This document shows, in pieces, positions 56,241 to 64,000 of a stretch of DNA of 64,000 nt. The DNA comes from Pseudomonas mangrovi (lineage in GTDB: Bacteria > Pseudomonadota > Gammaproteobacteria > Pseudomonadales > Pseudomonadaceae): assembly GCF_003052585.1 (NCBI RefSeq), contig NZ_QASN01000006.1, positions 186,001-250,000 on the forward strand, in the 5' to 3' direction. Positions within the stretch are counted from its first letter, which is position 1, and every line of letters starts with the position of its first letter. Under the pieces are notes generated by a model. It worked only from the letters and a program-made list of their open reading frames with translations. It ran no database searches and was not told where the DNA came from. The translations under genes and the position numbers were made by a program.

Positions 56241-57449
56241 TCAAGCTTGGGCATGGCGCGGCAGGCCCAGCGAGATCAGCGCGGCCAGCAGCACGAACAG
56301 CGCCGATACCCAGAGGCAGGCCGCCAGGCCCCAGACCTGGTACACCCAGCCCGACAACAGGGTACCGAGCAGCCGGCCGAGGGCGTTGGACATGTAGTAG
56401 AAACCGACATCCAGGGCTACGCCATCCTCCTTGGCGTAGCTGACGATCAGGTAGCTGTGCAGCGAGGAATTCACCGCGAATAGCACGCCGAACAGCAGCA
56501 GGCCGCCGAGCAGAACCCAGGGCGACAATTCCAGACCAAAGGCCATGGCCGCCGGCAACCCGGCCAGCACGGCCGCCCAGACGAAGGCCGTGCGACCGTC
56601 GGGCAGGCTGGCGCTGCGCGTGCCGGTGATCGCCGGCGCCAGGGTCTGGACGATGCCGTAGCCGATCACCCAGAGCGCGAGAAACCCGCCAACCTGCCAG
56701 AAGCTCCAGCCGAACACGCTGGCCAGGTACACCGGCAGCGCCACCACAAACCAGACGTCCCGCGCGCCGAAGAGGAACAGGCGGGCGGCGGAAAGCATGT
56801 TGATCGCGTAGCTCTTCGACAGCAGATCGCGAAACTTCGGCTTGGCGCGGGCCTTGCCCAGGTCCTTCTTCAGCAGCGCCAGACTGGCCAGCCAGACCAG
56901 CAGCAGCGCGCCGGCCATCGCCAGCAGGGCGACACGGAAGCCGAGCAGCGCCAGCAAGGCGCCGCCAAGGAAGAAGCCGACCCCCTTGAGCGCGTTCTTC
57001 GAGCCGGTCAGGCGCGCCACCCAGAGGTACAGACGCCCCTCGGCGCCAGCGGGTACCAGCAGCTTGATCGAGCTCTTGGCGCTCATCTTGTTGAGGTCCT
57101 TGGCGATCCCCGACAGCGCCTGCGCCGCCATCACCCAGGGCACCGTGAGCCAGGCGAGCGGCACGGTGAGCATCAGCAGCGCCGCCACCTGCAGGCCCAG
57201 GCCGATGTTCATGGTCCGGTTCAGGCCGATGCGCGCGCCCAGCCAGCCCCCGAGCAGGTTGGTGACCACGCCGAAGACCTCGTAGAACAGGAACAGCGCG
57301 GCGATCTGCAAGGGCGAGTAGCCCAACTGGTGGAAATGCAGCACCACCAGCATGCGCAGCGCGCCGTCGGTAAGGGTGAAGGCCCAGTAGTTGCCGGTCA
57401 CCAGCAGGTACTGGCGAATCTCCGGCGCCAGGCGGGACAAGGCCTGCAT
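56241..57449 (-). CDS. arsJ: ArsJ organoarsenical efflux permease
   Basis: A 402-residue MFS protein with about 12 helices. The ATG at 57449 (MQALSRLAPEIRQYLLVTGN) has GAGGA upstream and gives the ArsJ length; an ATG at 57470 is possible. The family hallmark is GNYWAFTLTDGALRMLVVLHFH. ArsJ exports 1-arseno-3-phosphoglycerate, made by the GAPDH encoded immediately upstream. Together they lower cytosolic arsenate. Confidence 0.93.
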   Translation of the reverse strand: MQALSRLAPEIRQYLLVTGNYWAFTLTDGALRMLVVLHFHQLGYSPLQIAALFLFYEVFGVVTNLLGGWLGARIGLNRTMNIGLGLQVAALLMLTVPLAWLTVPWVMAAQALSGIAKDLNKMSAKSSIKLLVPAGAEGRLYLWVARLTGSKNALKGVGFFLGGALLALLGFRVALLAMAGALLLVWLASLALLKKDLGKARAKPKFRDLLSKSYAINMLSAARLFLFGARDVWFVVALPVYLASVFGWSFWQVGGFLALWVIGYGIVQTLAPAITGTRSASLPDGRTAFVWAAVLAGLPAAMAFGLELSPWVLLGGLLLFGVLFAVNSSLHSYLIVSYAKEDGVALDVGFYYMSNALGRLLGTLLSGWVYQVWGLAACLWVSALFVLLAALISLGLPRHAQA

Positions 57450-57502
57450 CTGATGTGTCCTCGTGATCATGTGGATAGATTGGACAGACCTTGCATACCG
57501 CA

Positions 57503-57549
57503 GCATCCCTCACCCGCCTTCGGCACCCTCTCCCAGCGGGAGAGGGAAA
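57503..57549 (-). repeat. Single A-module repeat between arsJ and gapdh
   Basis: GCATCCCTCACCCGCCTTCG followed by a hairpin of CCCTCTCCCAGCGGGAGAGGG. It matches the A module at 30902-30940 and 20047-20085 and lies in the 100-base gap of the operon. Confidence 0.8.
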
Positions 57550-57550
57550 A

Positions 57551-58552
57551 TCACGCCCTTCCCACCAGCCGCGCCAGTTCCACTGCGCGGTTGGCGTAGC
57601 CCCATTCGTTGTCGTACCAGGCGTAGATCTTCACCTGGGTGCCGTTCACCACCATCGTCGAGAGCGCGTCGATGATCGAGGAGCGCGGATCGGTGCGGTA
57701 GTCGACCGATACCAGCGGACGTTCCTCATAGCCGAGGATGCCGGCCAGCGGCCCTTCGGCAGCGGCCTTGAGCAGGGCATTGACCTCTTCGGCACTGGTC
57801 GTGCGCTCGACCTCGAACACGCAGTCGGTCAGCGAGGCATTGGCCAGCGGCACGCGCACGGCATGGCCGTTCAGCTTGCCGCGCAGCGCGGGGAAGATCT
57901 CCGCGATCGCGGTGGCCGAGCCGGTGGTGGTCGGGATCAGGCTCAGGCCCGAGGCGCGCGCGCGGCGCAGGTCCTTGTGCGGCGTATCGAGGATGCTCTG
58001 GGTGTTGGTCAGGTCGTGGATGGTAGTGATCGAGCCATGGCGGATGCCGAGGGCCTCGTGGATCACCTTGACCACCGGCGCCAGGCAGTTGGTGGTGCAG
58101 GACGCCGCCGTGACGATACGGTGCTGCGCCGGATCGAACAGCTGCTGGTTGACACCCATCACCACGTTCAGCGCACCGGATTCCTTGACCGGCGCGCAGA
58201 CCACCACGCGCTTCACGCCCTGGTCGAGATAGGCCGACAGCACCGCCACTGTCTTCATCTTGCCGCTGGCCTCAAGCACCAGGTCGCAGTCGCTCCAGTC
58301 GGTGTCGGCGATGGCCTTGTTCGCGCTGACCCTGACGCGCTTGCCGTCGATCAGCAGGCAGTCGCCCTCGCTGCCGGCCTCGTGTGCCCAGCGCCCGTGT
58401 ACCGAGTCGAAGTTGAGCAGGTGGGCGTGGGTGGCGGCATCGCCGGCCGGGTCGTTGATGCGCACGAACTCGAACTCCGGCCAGTCCCAGGCCGCGCGCA
58501 GGGCGAGGCGACCGATGCGGCCGAAGCCGTTGATTCCAACCTTGATCGACAT
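57551..58552 (-). CDS. gapdh: Glyceraldehyde-3-phosphate dehydrogenase of the arsenic pathway
   Basis: A 333-residue GAPDH. It has the NAD motif [17 protein letters not shown] at the N-terminus and the active-site [11 protein letters not shown] with catalytic Cys. In ArsJ loci this enzyme uses arsenate in place of phosphate to make the unstable 1-arseno-3-phosphoglycerate that ArsJ exports. It sits directly upstream of arsJ with only a repeat between, supporting that role over glycolysis. Confidence 0.93.
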   Translation of the reverse strand: MSIKVGINGFGRIGRLALRAAWDWPEFEFVRINDPAGDAATHAHLLNFDSVHGRWAHEAGSEGDCLLIDGKRVRVSANKAIADTDWSDCDLVLEASGKMKTVAVLSAYLDQGVKRVVVCAPVKESGALNVVMGVNQQLFDPAQHRIVTAASCTTNCLAPVVKVIHEALGIRHGSITTIHDLTNTQSILDTPHKDLRRARASGLSLIPTTTGSATAIAEIFPALRGKLNGHAVRVPLANASLTDCVFEVERTTSAEEVNALLKAAAEGPLAGILGYEERPLVSVDYRTDPRSSIIDALSTMVVNGTQVKIYAWYDNEWGYANRAVELARLVGRA

Positions 58553-58658
58553 GAACAGATCTCCTTGCTAACCGATTCCGAACGAACGGCGCAGCCCGTG
58601 CCGCGCCGATAGACGACCCTTGCAGACAAACATGACCCTTTGCATGACCGAGGCTGAT

Positions 58659-58988
58659 TCAACCCACCGAACGGGGCGCGAACATGATGATGAACATGCC
58701 CAGCAGGGCGACGCCGGCGCCGAGCAGGTCCCAGTGGCTGGGACGCACACCGTCGACCAGCCACAGCCAGACCAGCGCCGCACCTATGTACACCCCGCCA
58801 TAGGCGGCATAGACCCGCCCGGAGGCGATCGGATGCAGTGACAGCAGCCAGGCGAACAGCGCCAGCGACAGGGCCGCCGGCAACAGCAGCCAGATGCTCT
58901 TGCCCTGGCGCAGCCACAGATACGGCAGGTAGCAGCCGAGGATCTCCGCCAGCGCGGTAAGGGCGAACAGGCCGAAGGTCTTCAACAT
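58659..58988 (-). CDS. YnfA-family small membrane protein
   Basis: A 109-residue protein with four membrane helices. YnfA hallmarks: [19 protein letters not shown] and [20 protein letters not shown]. The family is SMR-like and its transported substrate is uncertain. It starts three bases before the arsH stop on the same strand, so it lies within the arsenic operon; an accessory export role is inferred. Confidence 0.9.
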   Translation of the reverse strand: MLKTFGLFALTALAEILGCYLPYLWLRQGKSIWLLLPAALSLALFAWLLSLHPIASGRVYAAYGGVYIGAALVWLWLVDGVRPSHWDLLGAGVALLGMFIIMFAPRSVG

Positions 58989-58991
58989 GCC

Positions 58992-59705
58992 TCAGATCGC
59001 CCGCTGGTTGACGCGCGCGGACAGCTGTTCGGCCGATTCCTTGCGCTCGGAGTAGCGATCGACCAGGTAGTCGCCGCGCTCGCGCAGCAGCAGGGTGAAC
59101 TTGAACAGCTCCTCCATCACGTCGACCACCCGGTCGTAGAACGGCGAGGGTTTCATCCGTCCGTGCTCGTCGAACTCCAGAAACGCCTTGGGCACCGAGG
59201 ACTGGTTGGGGATGGTGAACATGCGCATCCAGCGGCCGAGCACGCGCATCTGGCTGAGTGCGTTGAACGACTGCGAGCCGCCGCAGACCTGCATCAGCGC
59301 CAGGGTCTTGCCCTGGGTCGGGCGGACCGCGCCGATGGCCAGCGGCACCCAGTCGATCTGCGCCTTGAACACCGCGGTCATCGCGCCGTGGCGCTCCGGC
59401 GAGCACCACACCTGGCCTTCGGACCACTGCATCAGCGCGCGCAGCTCCTGCACCTTCGGGTGGCTGTCCGGCGCATCGTCCGGCAGCGGCAGCCCGGCCG
59501 GATCGAAGATACGCGTTTCGGCGCCCATGGCATCGAGCAGCCGCGCGGCCTCCTGCGTCAGCAGCCGGCTGTAGGAGACCTTCCGGTTGGAGCCGTACAG
59601 CAGCAGGATGCGCGGTTTGTGCGAAGGCTGCGCCGGCAGGCCGAGGCGTTCGGGACTGGGCGCATCGAACAGCTCGGCGTCGATGTTCGGCAGATCGTCG
59701 TGCAT
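58992..59705 (-). CDS. arsH: ArsH organoarsenical/flavin oxidoreductase
   Basis: A 237-residue NADPH-dependent FMN reductase. The ATG at 59705 follows GAGGGAACG; an open frame runs upstream but is not ArsH-like. The flavodoxin-like FMN loop [12 protein letters not shown], the [18 protein letters not shown] helix and [12 protein letters not shown] match ArsH. It oxidises trivalent organoarsenicals to less toxic pentavalent forms. It lies 26 bases from the ArsC-ArsR fusion gene. Confidence 0.94.
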   Translation of the reverse strand: MHDDLPNIDAELFDAPSPERLGLPAQPSHKPRILLLYGSNRKVSYSRLLTQEAARLLDAMGAETRIFDPAGLPLPDDAPDSHPKVQELRALMQWSEGQVWCSPERHGAMTAVFKAQIDWVPLAIGAVRPTQGKTLALMQVCGGSQSFNALSQMRVLGRWMRMFTIPNQSSVPKAFLEFDEHGRMKPSPFYDRVVDVMEELFKFTLLLRERGDYLVDRYSERKESAEQLSARVNQRAI

Positions 59706-59731
59706 GGGCGTTCCCTCGAAAAAGTGACGGT

Positions 59732-60508
59732 TCAGCATTGCTCGGCAAGGCGCAGCGGGCGCTCGCCCATGCAGCACAACCGGGTACGGTCGGCGGCCAC
59801 CTCGGCGACGGCGGCAGTGCCGGCCAGCTCGACGATGGCGCGCGCCCACGCCGGCAGCAGCGGATGCAGGCGATAGTAGACCCACTGCCCACGGCGCCGG
59901 TCTTCGAGCAGGCCGCAAGCGCGCAATGCCGCGAGGTGGCGGGAAATCTTCGGCTGGCTCTGCTGCAGTGCCGCGGTCAGCTCGCACACGCACAGCTCGC
60001 CTTCGCTGGCGATCAGCAGGCACAGGCGCGCCCGGGTTTCATCCGCCAGGCACTTGAACAGCGCCAGCGGCGTCAGGCTGTCGGCCAGCTGCGCCTGTTC
60101 CTTGTCGTTGATCAGCAGGAACAGCTTGATTCGCTCATGGATGGCCTGCAGCGTCTGGCGGTAGGCTTGCGGGTGCTGGCTGCCGGCCGGGTCCTCGAAG
60201 TGCCAGGCGAGGAACTCGTCAGCCTCCGGCAGCGCCGCGCACTCCAGCGCCGCCTTGTCGCAGAGGGTGATGACGTAGTCGAAGTGCTCGCCGGCATACT
60301 CGTCGATGGCCTTGCTGCGCAGTCCCTCCACCGGCACTCCTGTGGCTTCCAGTGCCGCCAGGGCGCGCGGGTCCGGTTGTGCCGGACGACTGCCGGCGCT
60401 GAACACCGCATAGCGCCCCGCGCCGCTCTGGCGCAGCAGGGCTTCGGCCATCAGCGAGCGCGCCGAGTTGGCGACGCAAAGGAACAGGACCCGCAGCGGT
60501 GGTGACAT
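59732..60508 (-). CDS. ArsC arsenate reductase-ArsR repressor fusion
   Basis: 258 residues. The N-terminal low-molecular-weight phosphatase-type domain (1-138) has P-loop CVANSARS (Cys11) and Cys83 and Cys90, the same spacing as the thioredoxin-coupled arsenate reductase triad (Cys10/82/89) of S. aureus. The C-terminal ArsR winged-helix (145-230) carries ELCVCEL (Cys173, Cys175), the As(III) site, and the DNA-binding [18 protein letters not shown] late CC pair follows (Cys245-246). One chain reduces arsenate and senses arsenite. Divergent from acr3 with a shared operator. Confidence 0.93.
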   Translation of the reverse strand: MSPPLRVLFLCVANSARSLMAEALLRQSGAGRYAVFSAGSRPAQPDPRALAALEATGVPVEGLRSKAIDEYAGEHFDYVITLCDKAALECAALPEADEFLAWHFEDPAGSQHPQAYRQTLQAIHERIKLFLLINDKEQAQLADSLTPLALFKCLADETRARLCLLIASEGELCVCELTAALQQSQPKISRHLAALRACGLLEDRRRGQWVYYRLHPLLPAWARAIVELAGTAAVAEVAADRTRLCCMGERPLRLAEQC

Positions 60509-60541
60509 GGCATTGACCCGCGACAACAAATTCGTTTTGCC

Positions 60542-60565
60542 GAATATATTGCTGTAGGCATATTC
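60542..60565. promoter_or_regulatory. Likely ArsR operator between the ars units
   Basis: The inverted repeat GAATAT (60542-60547) and ATATTC (60560-60565) spans a 24-bp window with inner TGC/GCA. A further ATAT-rich half-site follows at 60572-60580. It lies between the two divergent start codons. Confidence 0.6.
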
Positions 60566-60605
60566 TGTAAAACATATATTTCATGCCGATGAACACGGAG
60601 CCGTC

Positions 60606-61658
60606 ATGTCCAGCCAGTCCAGCCCCATGGGCCTGTTCGAACGCTATCTCAGCCTGTGGGTACTGCTGTGCATCGTCGCCGGCACCCTGCTCGGCCTCTA
60701 TCTGCCGGCGGCGGCCCAGACAATAGGCGCGCTGCAGGTGGCGCAGGTGAACATCCCGGTCGGCCTGCTGATCTGGGTGATGATCATCCCGATGCTGATG
60801 AAGATCGACTTCGCCGCCCTGCACGAGGTGCGCCGGGAGAAGGCCGGCATCGGCATCACCCTGTTCGTCAACTGGGTGATCAAACCCTTCTCCATGGCAC
60901 TGCTCGGCTGGCTATTCATCAAGGTGCTGTTCGCCGACTGGCTGCCGGCCGCCGAGCTGGACAGCTACATGGCCGGGCTGATCCTGCTGGGTGCGGCGCC
61001 CTGCACGGCGATGGTCTTCGTCTGGAGCAACCTGTGTCGCGGCAACGCCAACTTCACCCTGACCCAGGTGGCGCTGAACGACCTGGTGATGGTCTTCGCC
61101 TTCGCCCCGATAGTCGCGCTGCTGCTCGGGGTGTCCTCGATCCCGGTGCCCTGGGACACCCTGTTGCTGTCGGTGCTGATGTACATCGTCATCCCGCTGG
61201 CCATCGCCCAGGTGCTGCGCGCCCACCTGCGTAAGAGCGGCGAGGCGCAGTTCCAGGCGGCGCTGGCCAGGATCGCGCCGTTCTCCATCGTCGCCCTGCT
61301 CGCCACCCTGGTGCTGCTGTTCTCCTTCCAGGGCCAGGCGATAGTCGCGCAACCGCTGATCATCGGCATGCTCGCGGTGCCGATCCTGTTGCAGACGCTG
61401 TTCATCGCCGCGCTGGGCTACGGTCTCTGCCGCGCACTGAAGGTACGTCACGACATCGCCGGCCCGGCCAGCATGATCGGTGCGTCGAACTTCTTCGAAC
61501 TGGCGGTGGCGGTGGCCATCGTGCTCTATGGTTTCGACTCGGGCGCGGCACTGGCCACGGTGGTCGGCGTGCTGATCGAGGTGCCGGTAATGCTCGCCCT
61601 GGTGGGTCTGATCAATCGCAGCAAGCCCTGGTACGAGCGCAGCCTGGCACGCGCATAA
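60606..61658 (+). CDS. arsB: Acr3-family arsenite efflux permease
   Basis: A 350-residue protein with ten predicted helices and the Acr3 motif GAAPCTAMVFVWSNL, whose Cys is essential for As(III) transport in the family. ACGGAG precedes the ATG. It is the pump for arsenite made by the ArsC domain and is divergent from the ArsC-ArsR gene. The Acr3 type replaces the unrelated ArsB of E. coli; naming follows common Pseudomonas usage. Confidence 0.94.
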   Translation: MSSQSSPMGLFERYLSLWVLLCIVAGTLLGLYLPAAAQTIGALQVAQVNIPVGLLIWVMIIPMLMKIDFAALHEVRREKAGIGITLFVNWVIKPFSMALLGWLFIKVLFADWLPAAELDSYMAGLILLGAAPCTAMVFVWSNLCRGNANFTLTQVALNDLVMVFAFAPIVALLLGVSSIPVPWDTLLLSVLMYIVIPLAIAQVLRAHLRKSGEAQFQAALARIAPFSIVALLATLVLLFSFQGQAIVAQPLIIGMLAVPILLQTLFIAALGYGLCRALKVRHDIAGPASMIGASNFFELAVAVAIVLYGFDSGAALATVVGVLIEVPVMLALVGLINRSKPWYERSLARA

Positions 61659-61670
61659 GGAGAGCAGGCG

Positions 61671-62675
61671 ATGGAGGTTTTCCGCTGGCTGAACGATCAG
61701 CTGCTGCGCATGGACTGGCTGGCCGCGCTGGTGCGTCTGCTGGTCGAGGATCTGTTCGGTCTGGACATGAGCAGCCGCATCGGTGGCAGCCTGCATTTCT
61801 TCATCTACGACGTGATCAAGATCTTCATCCTGCTCGGCGTGCTGATCTTCACCATCTCCTGGGTGCAGAGCCACTTCCCGCCGGAGCGCACCCGGCGCAT
61901 CCTCGGCCGCCTCAGCGGCTTTCGCGCCAACCTCACCGGTGCCCTGCTCGGCACCGTGACGCCGTTCTGCTCCTGCTCATCGATCCCGCTGTTCATCGGC
62001 TTCACCGGCTCCGGACTGCCGCTGTCGGTGACCTTCTCCTTCCTGATCTCCTCGCCGCTGGTCGACCTGGCCTCGGTGATCCTGCTGGCCAGCGTGTTCA
62101 ACTGGAGCGTGGCCCTGGCCTATGTGCTGGTCGGCATCGTTCTCGCGGTGCTTGGTGGCACCCTAATCGGCCGCGCGCAGATGGAGCGTCACCTGGAACC
62201 CTTCGTCCTGCACAGCCCGGTGCTGGACATCCCGCAGCAGCAGCTGACCCGCGCCGACCGCGCCCGCTACGCCTGGGAGCAGGTGCGCGAGGTGTTCGGC
62301 CGGGTCTGGATGTATGTGCTGATCGGGGTCGGCATAGGCGCGCTGATCCACAACTGGCTGCCTGCGCAGTGGATCGAAAGCCTACTCGGCCAGGACCGTC
62401 CCTGGTCGGTGCCGCTGGCGACCCTGGCCGGCATTCCGATGTACGCCGACATCTTCGGCACCCTGCCGATCGCCGAGGCGCTGGTCGCCAAGGGCGTCGG
62501 CCTGGGCACGGCGCTGGCCTTCATGATGGCGGTCACCGCCCTGTCGCTGCCGTCGCTGATCATGCTGCGCAAGGTGGTGCGCCTGCCGTTGCTGGCGACC
62601 TTCGTCGGCATCGTCGTGGTCGGCATCATGCTGATCGGCGTGCTGTTCAATGCCTTCGCCTACCTGCTCATCTGA
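61671..62675 (+). CDS. ArsP-like permease (UPF0718/DUF318)
   Basis: A 334-residue permease with eight or so helices. The family motif TPFCSCSSIPLFIGF lies near residue 100; ArsP members use such cysteines to export trivalent organoarsenicals. ArsP proper is the likely assignment, but related members move other metals or have unknown cargo. It follows acr3 by 12 bases and precedes a redox protein gene, a frequent pair. Confidence 0.85.
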   Translation: MEVFRWLNDQLLRMDWLAALVRLLVEDLFGLDMSSRIGGSLHFFIYDVIKIFILLGVLIFTISWVQSHFPPERTRRILGRLSGFRANLTGALLGTVTPFCSCSSIPLFIGFTGSGLPLSVTFSFLISSPLVDLASVILLASVFNWSVALAYVLVGIVLAVLGGTLIGRAQMERHLEPFVLHSPVLDIPQQQLTRADRARYAWEQVREVFGRVWMYVLIGVGIGALIHNWLPAQWIESLLGQDRPWSVPLATLAGIPMYADIFGTLPIAEALVAKGVGLGTALAFMMAVTALSLPSLIMLRKVVRLPLLATFVGIVVVGIMLIGVLFNAFAYLLI

Positions 62676-62696
62676 GTCATCACGGAGAACACCCAC

Positions 62697-62933
62697 ATGC
62701 AGATCAAGATCCTCGGCTCCGGTTGCAAGAAGTGCCTGACCCTGGCCGACAACGCCCGTGCCGCCCTGGCCAGCCTCGGTCGCGAGGCCCAGATCATCAA
62801 GGTCACCGACTTTGCCGAGATCGCCGCCCACGGCGTGATGTCGACCCCGGCGCTGGCGATCGACGACAAGGTCGTCTCGGTGGGCAAGGTGCTCAGCGCG
62901 GACGAGATTGCGGCGCTGCTACCGACGAGCTGA
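62697..62933 (+). CDS. Small redox-active disulfide protein (thioredoxin-fold)
   Basis: 78 residues with a CxxC motif GCKKC (Cys9, Cys12) and a cis-Pro loop STPALAID. This is the small thioredoxin-like type often encoded beside UPF0718 permeases. It may regenerate cysteines of the permease or of the ArsC triad; direct evidence is lacking. It is the last gene of the acr3 unit. Confidence 0.85.
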   Translation: MQIKILGSGCKKCLTLADNARAALASLGREAQIIKVTDFAEIAAHGVMSTPALAIDDKVVSVGKVLSADEIAALLPTS

Positions 62934-63003
62934 CGGCGCTCCTCTGTGACGGGCACGGCTTTGCTAGAATCGCCGGCTTTCCCGCACAGCCCCCGGAGCG
63001 CGC

Positions 63004-64000
63004 ATGAGCGAACCCATCCGCCTGACCCAGTACAGCCACGGTGCCGGTTGCGGCTGCAAGATCTCGCCCAAGGTGCTGGAGGTGATCCTCGCCGGCAGCG
63101 GCGCGCAGAACCTCGACCCGAAGCTCTGGGTCGGCAACGCCTCGCGCGATGATGCGGCGGTCTATGCCATCGACGAGCAGCGCGGCGTGGTCTCCACCAC
63201 CGACTTCTTCATGCCCATCGTCGATGACCCGTACGACTTCGGCCGCATCGCCGCGACCAACGCGATCAGCGACATCTATGCCATGGGCGGCGACCCGCTG
63301 ATGGCCATCGCCATCCTCGGTTGGCCGGTCAACGTGCTGGCGCCGGAAGTGGCCCGCGAGGTGATCCGCGGCGGTCGTGCGGTCTGCGACGAAGCCGGCA
63401 TCCCGCTGGCCGGCGGCCACTCGATCGATGCGCCCGAGCCGATCTTCGGCCTGGCGGTCACCGGCCTGGTCGACAAGCAGCACATGAAACGCAACGACAC
63501 CGCCAGCGCCGGCTGCAGGCTCTACCTGACCAAGCCGCTGGGCATCGGCATCCTCACCACCGCAGAAAAGAAGGCCAGGCTGCGCGAGCAGGATGTCGGC
63601 CTGGCACGGGACTGGATGTGCACCCTGAACAAGCCCGGCAGTCGCTTCGGCAAGCTCGCCGGCGTGCAGGCGATGACCGACGTCACCGGCTTCGGCCTGC
63701 TCGGCCACCTGGTCGAGATGGCCGATGGCAGCGGGCTGACCGCGCACCTGGACTACGCCGCAGTGCCGCGCATCGCCGGCGTCGAGCACTACCTGGCCGA
63801 GGGTTGCGTGCCCGGCGGCACCCTGCGCAACTTTGACAGTTACGGCGAGCGCATCGCCGCGCTGTCCGAAGAGCAGAAACTGCTGCTATGCGACCCGCAG
63901 ACCAGCGGCGGACTGCTGGTCGCAGTGACGCCTGCGGGCGAGGCCGAATTCCTTGCCGTGGCTGCCGAGCAGGGCCTGACGCTTGCGCCGATCGGCGAGC
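63004..64000 (+). CDS. selD: Selenide, water dikinase (selenophosphate synthase), N-terminal part
   Basis: The gene runs off the right edge; 332 codons are visible and open. The N-terminal motif [10 protein letters not shown] places a Cys (Cys16) rather than selenocysteine at the active site, with Lys19 after it. AIRS-type ATP-binding segments follow ([42 protein letters not shown]). The enzyme makes selenophosphate for tRNA and selenoprotein synthesis. GGAG lies before the ATG. It is separate from the arsenic operon by 70 bases. Confidence 0.97.
   Translation, partial: MSEPIRLTQYSHGAGCGCKISPKVLEVILAGSGAQNLDPKLWVGNASRDDAAVYAIDEQRGVVSTTDFFMPIVDDPYDFGRIAATNAISDIYAMGGDPLMAIAILGWPVNVLAPEVAREVIRGGRAVCDEAGIPLAGGHSIDAPEPIFGLAVTGLVDKQHMKRNDTASAGCRLYLTKPLGIGILTTAEKKARLREQDVGLARDWMCTLNKPGSRFGKLAGVQAMTDVTGFGLLGHLVEMADGSGLTAHLDYAAVPRIAGVEHYLAEGCVPGGTLRNFDSYGERIAALSEEQKLLLCDPQTSGGLLVAVTPAGEAEFLAVAAEQGLTLAPIGE

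Noticed and set aside
56140..57513. A 457-codon minus-strand frame nearly coincident with arsJ.
   Set aside because: It is in a different phase and gives Gly/Ala/Arg-rich sequence; the arsJ phase has clear membrane helices and family motifs.

Overview
The window is high-GC DNA from a Pseudomonas sensu lato chromosome. It has the P. aeruginosa-type order gloA-argG-motY-pyrC-rnt-bfd-bfr, then grxD, a molybdopterin oxidoreductase, argF and an ABC ATPase, and later a TetR gene, lysS and prfB. The many short GC-rich palindromic repeats fit a lineage near P. mendocina/alcaligenes/stutzeri. That placement is inference; no RNA gene in the window fixes the species.

Layout. 1-14400 is mostly housekeeping: arginine (argG, argF), pyrimidine (pyrC), RNA processing (rnt), flagellar stator support (motY, with a sigma28-like promoter), iron storage and release (bfd, bfr, a FecA-like receptor; Fur-like sites), grxD, and a porin behind a GG-N10-GC sigma54-like promoter. 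14460-19930 holds a diguanylate cyclase, glpK, a Cys-tRNA(Pro) deacylase and glpD; glpF and glpR are absent here. 20324-25836 holds a QEGLA-motif protein, a lipoprotein, a TetR regulator, lysS and prfB with its programmed frameshift. 26126-30780 has a passenger-less autotransporter-type barrel and an exosortase coupled to a VIT/VWA protein that ends in a PEP-CTERM-like tail. 31336-37969 is mixed: DUF533 protein, flavin reductase, VOC and YCII proteins, recJ, yaeQ and a second diguanylate cyclase.

The most unusual part is 38083-52340. Nine genes all read leftward: a DUF2170 protein, a PspA/IM30 protein, a YqiJ-like membrane protein, a YqiK-like flotillin, a small TerB-like protein, a 1750-residue DUF3686 AAA ATPase, a rhomboid protease, a phospholipase D-like nuclease and a 959-residue SF1 helicase. 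Several joints overlap or are closely spaced. A perfect direct repeat 22 bp apart lies just upstream of the first gene. I read this as a membrane-stress module (PspA, flotillin, NfeD-like protein, TerB) joined to a large ATPase and a nucleic-acid-processing pair; its overall function is unknown to me.

52707-56174 holds a CoA transferase, a 2H phosphoesterase, a glutathione S-transferase and a 2-hydroxyacid dehydrogenase. 56241-62933 is an arsenic-resistance island: ArsJ and its partner GAPDH, YnfA, ArsH, an arsenate reductase-ArsR fusion and, divergently, Acr3, an ArsP-like permease and a small CxxC redox protein. Arsenate would be exported as 1-arseno-3-phosphoglycerate (GAPDH/ArsJ) or reduced and pumped out as arsenite (ArsC domain/Acr3). 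The window ends inside selD.
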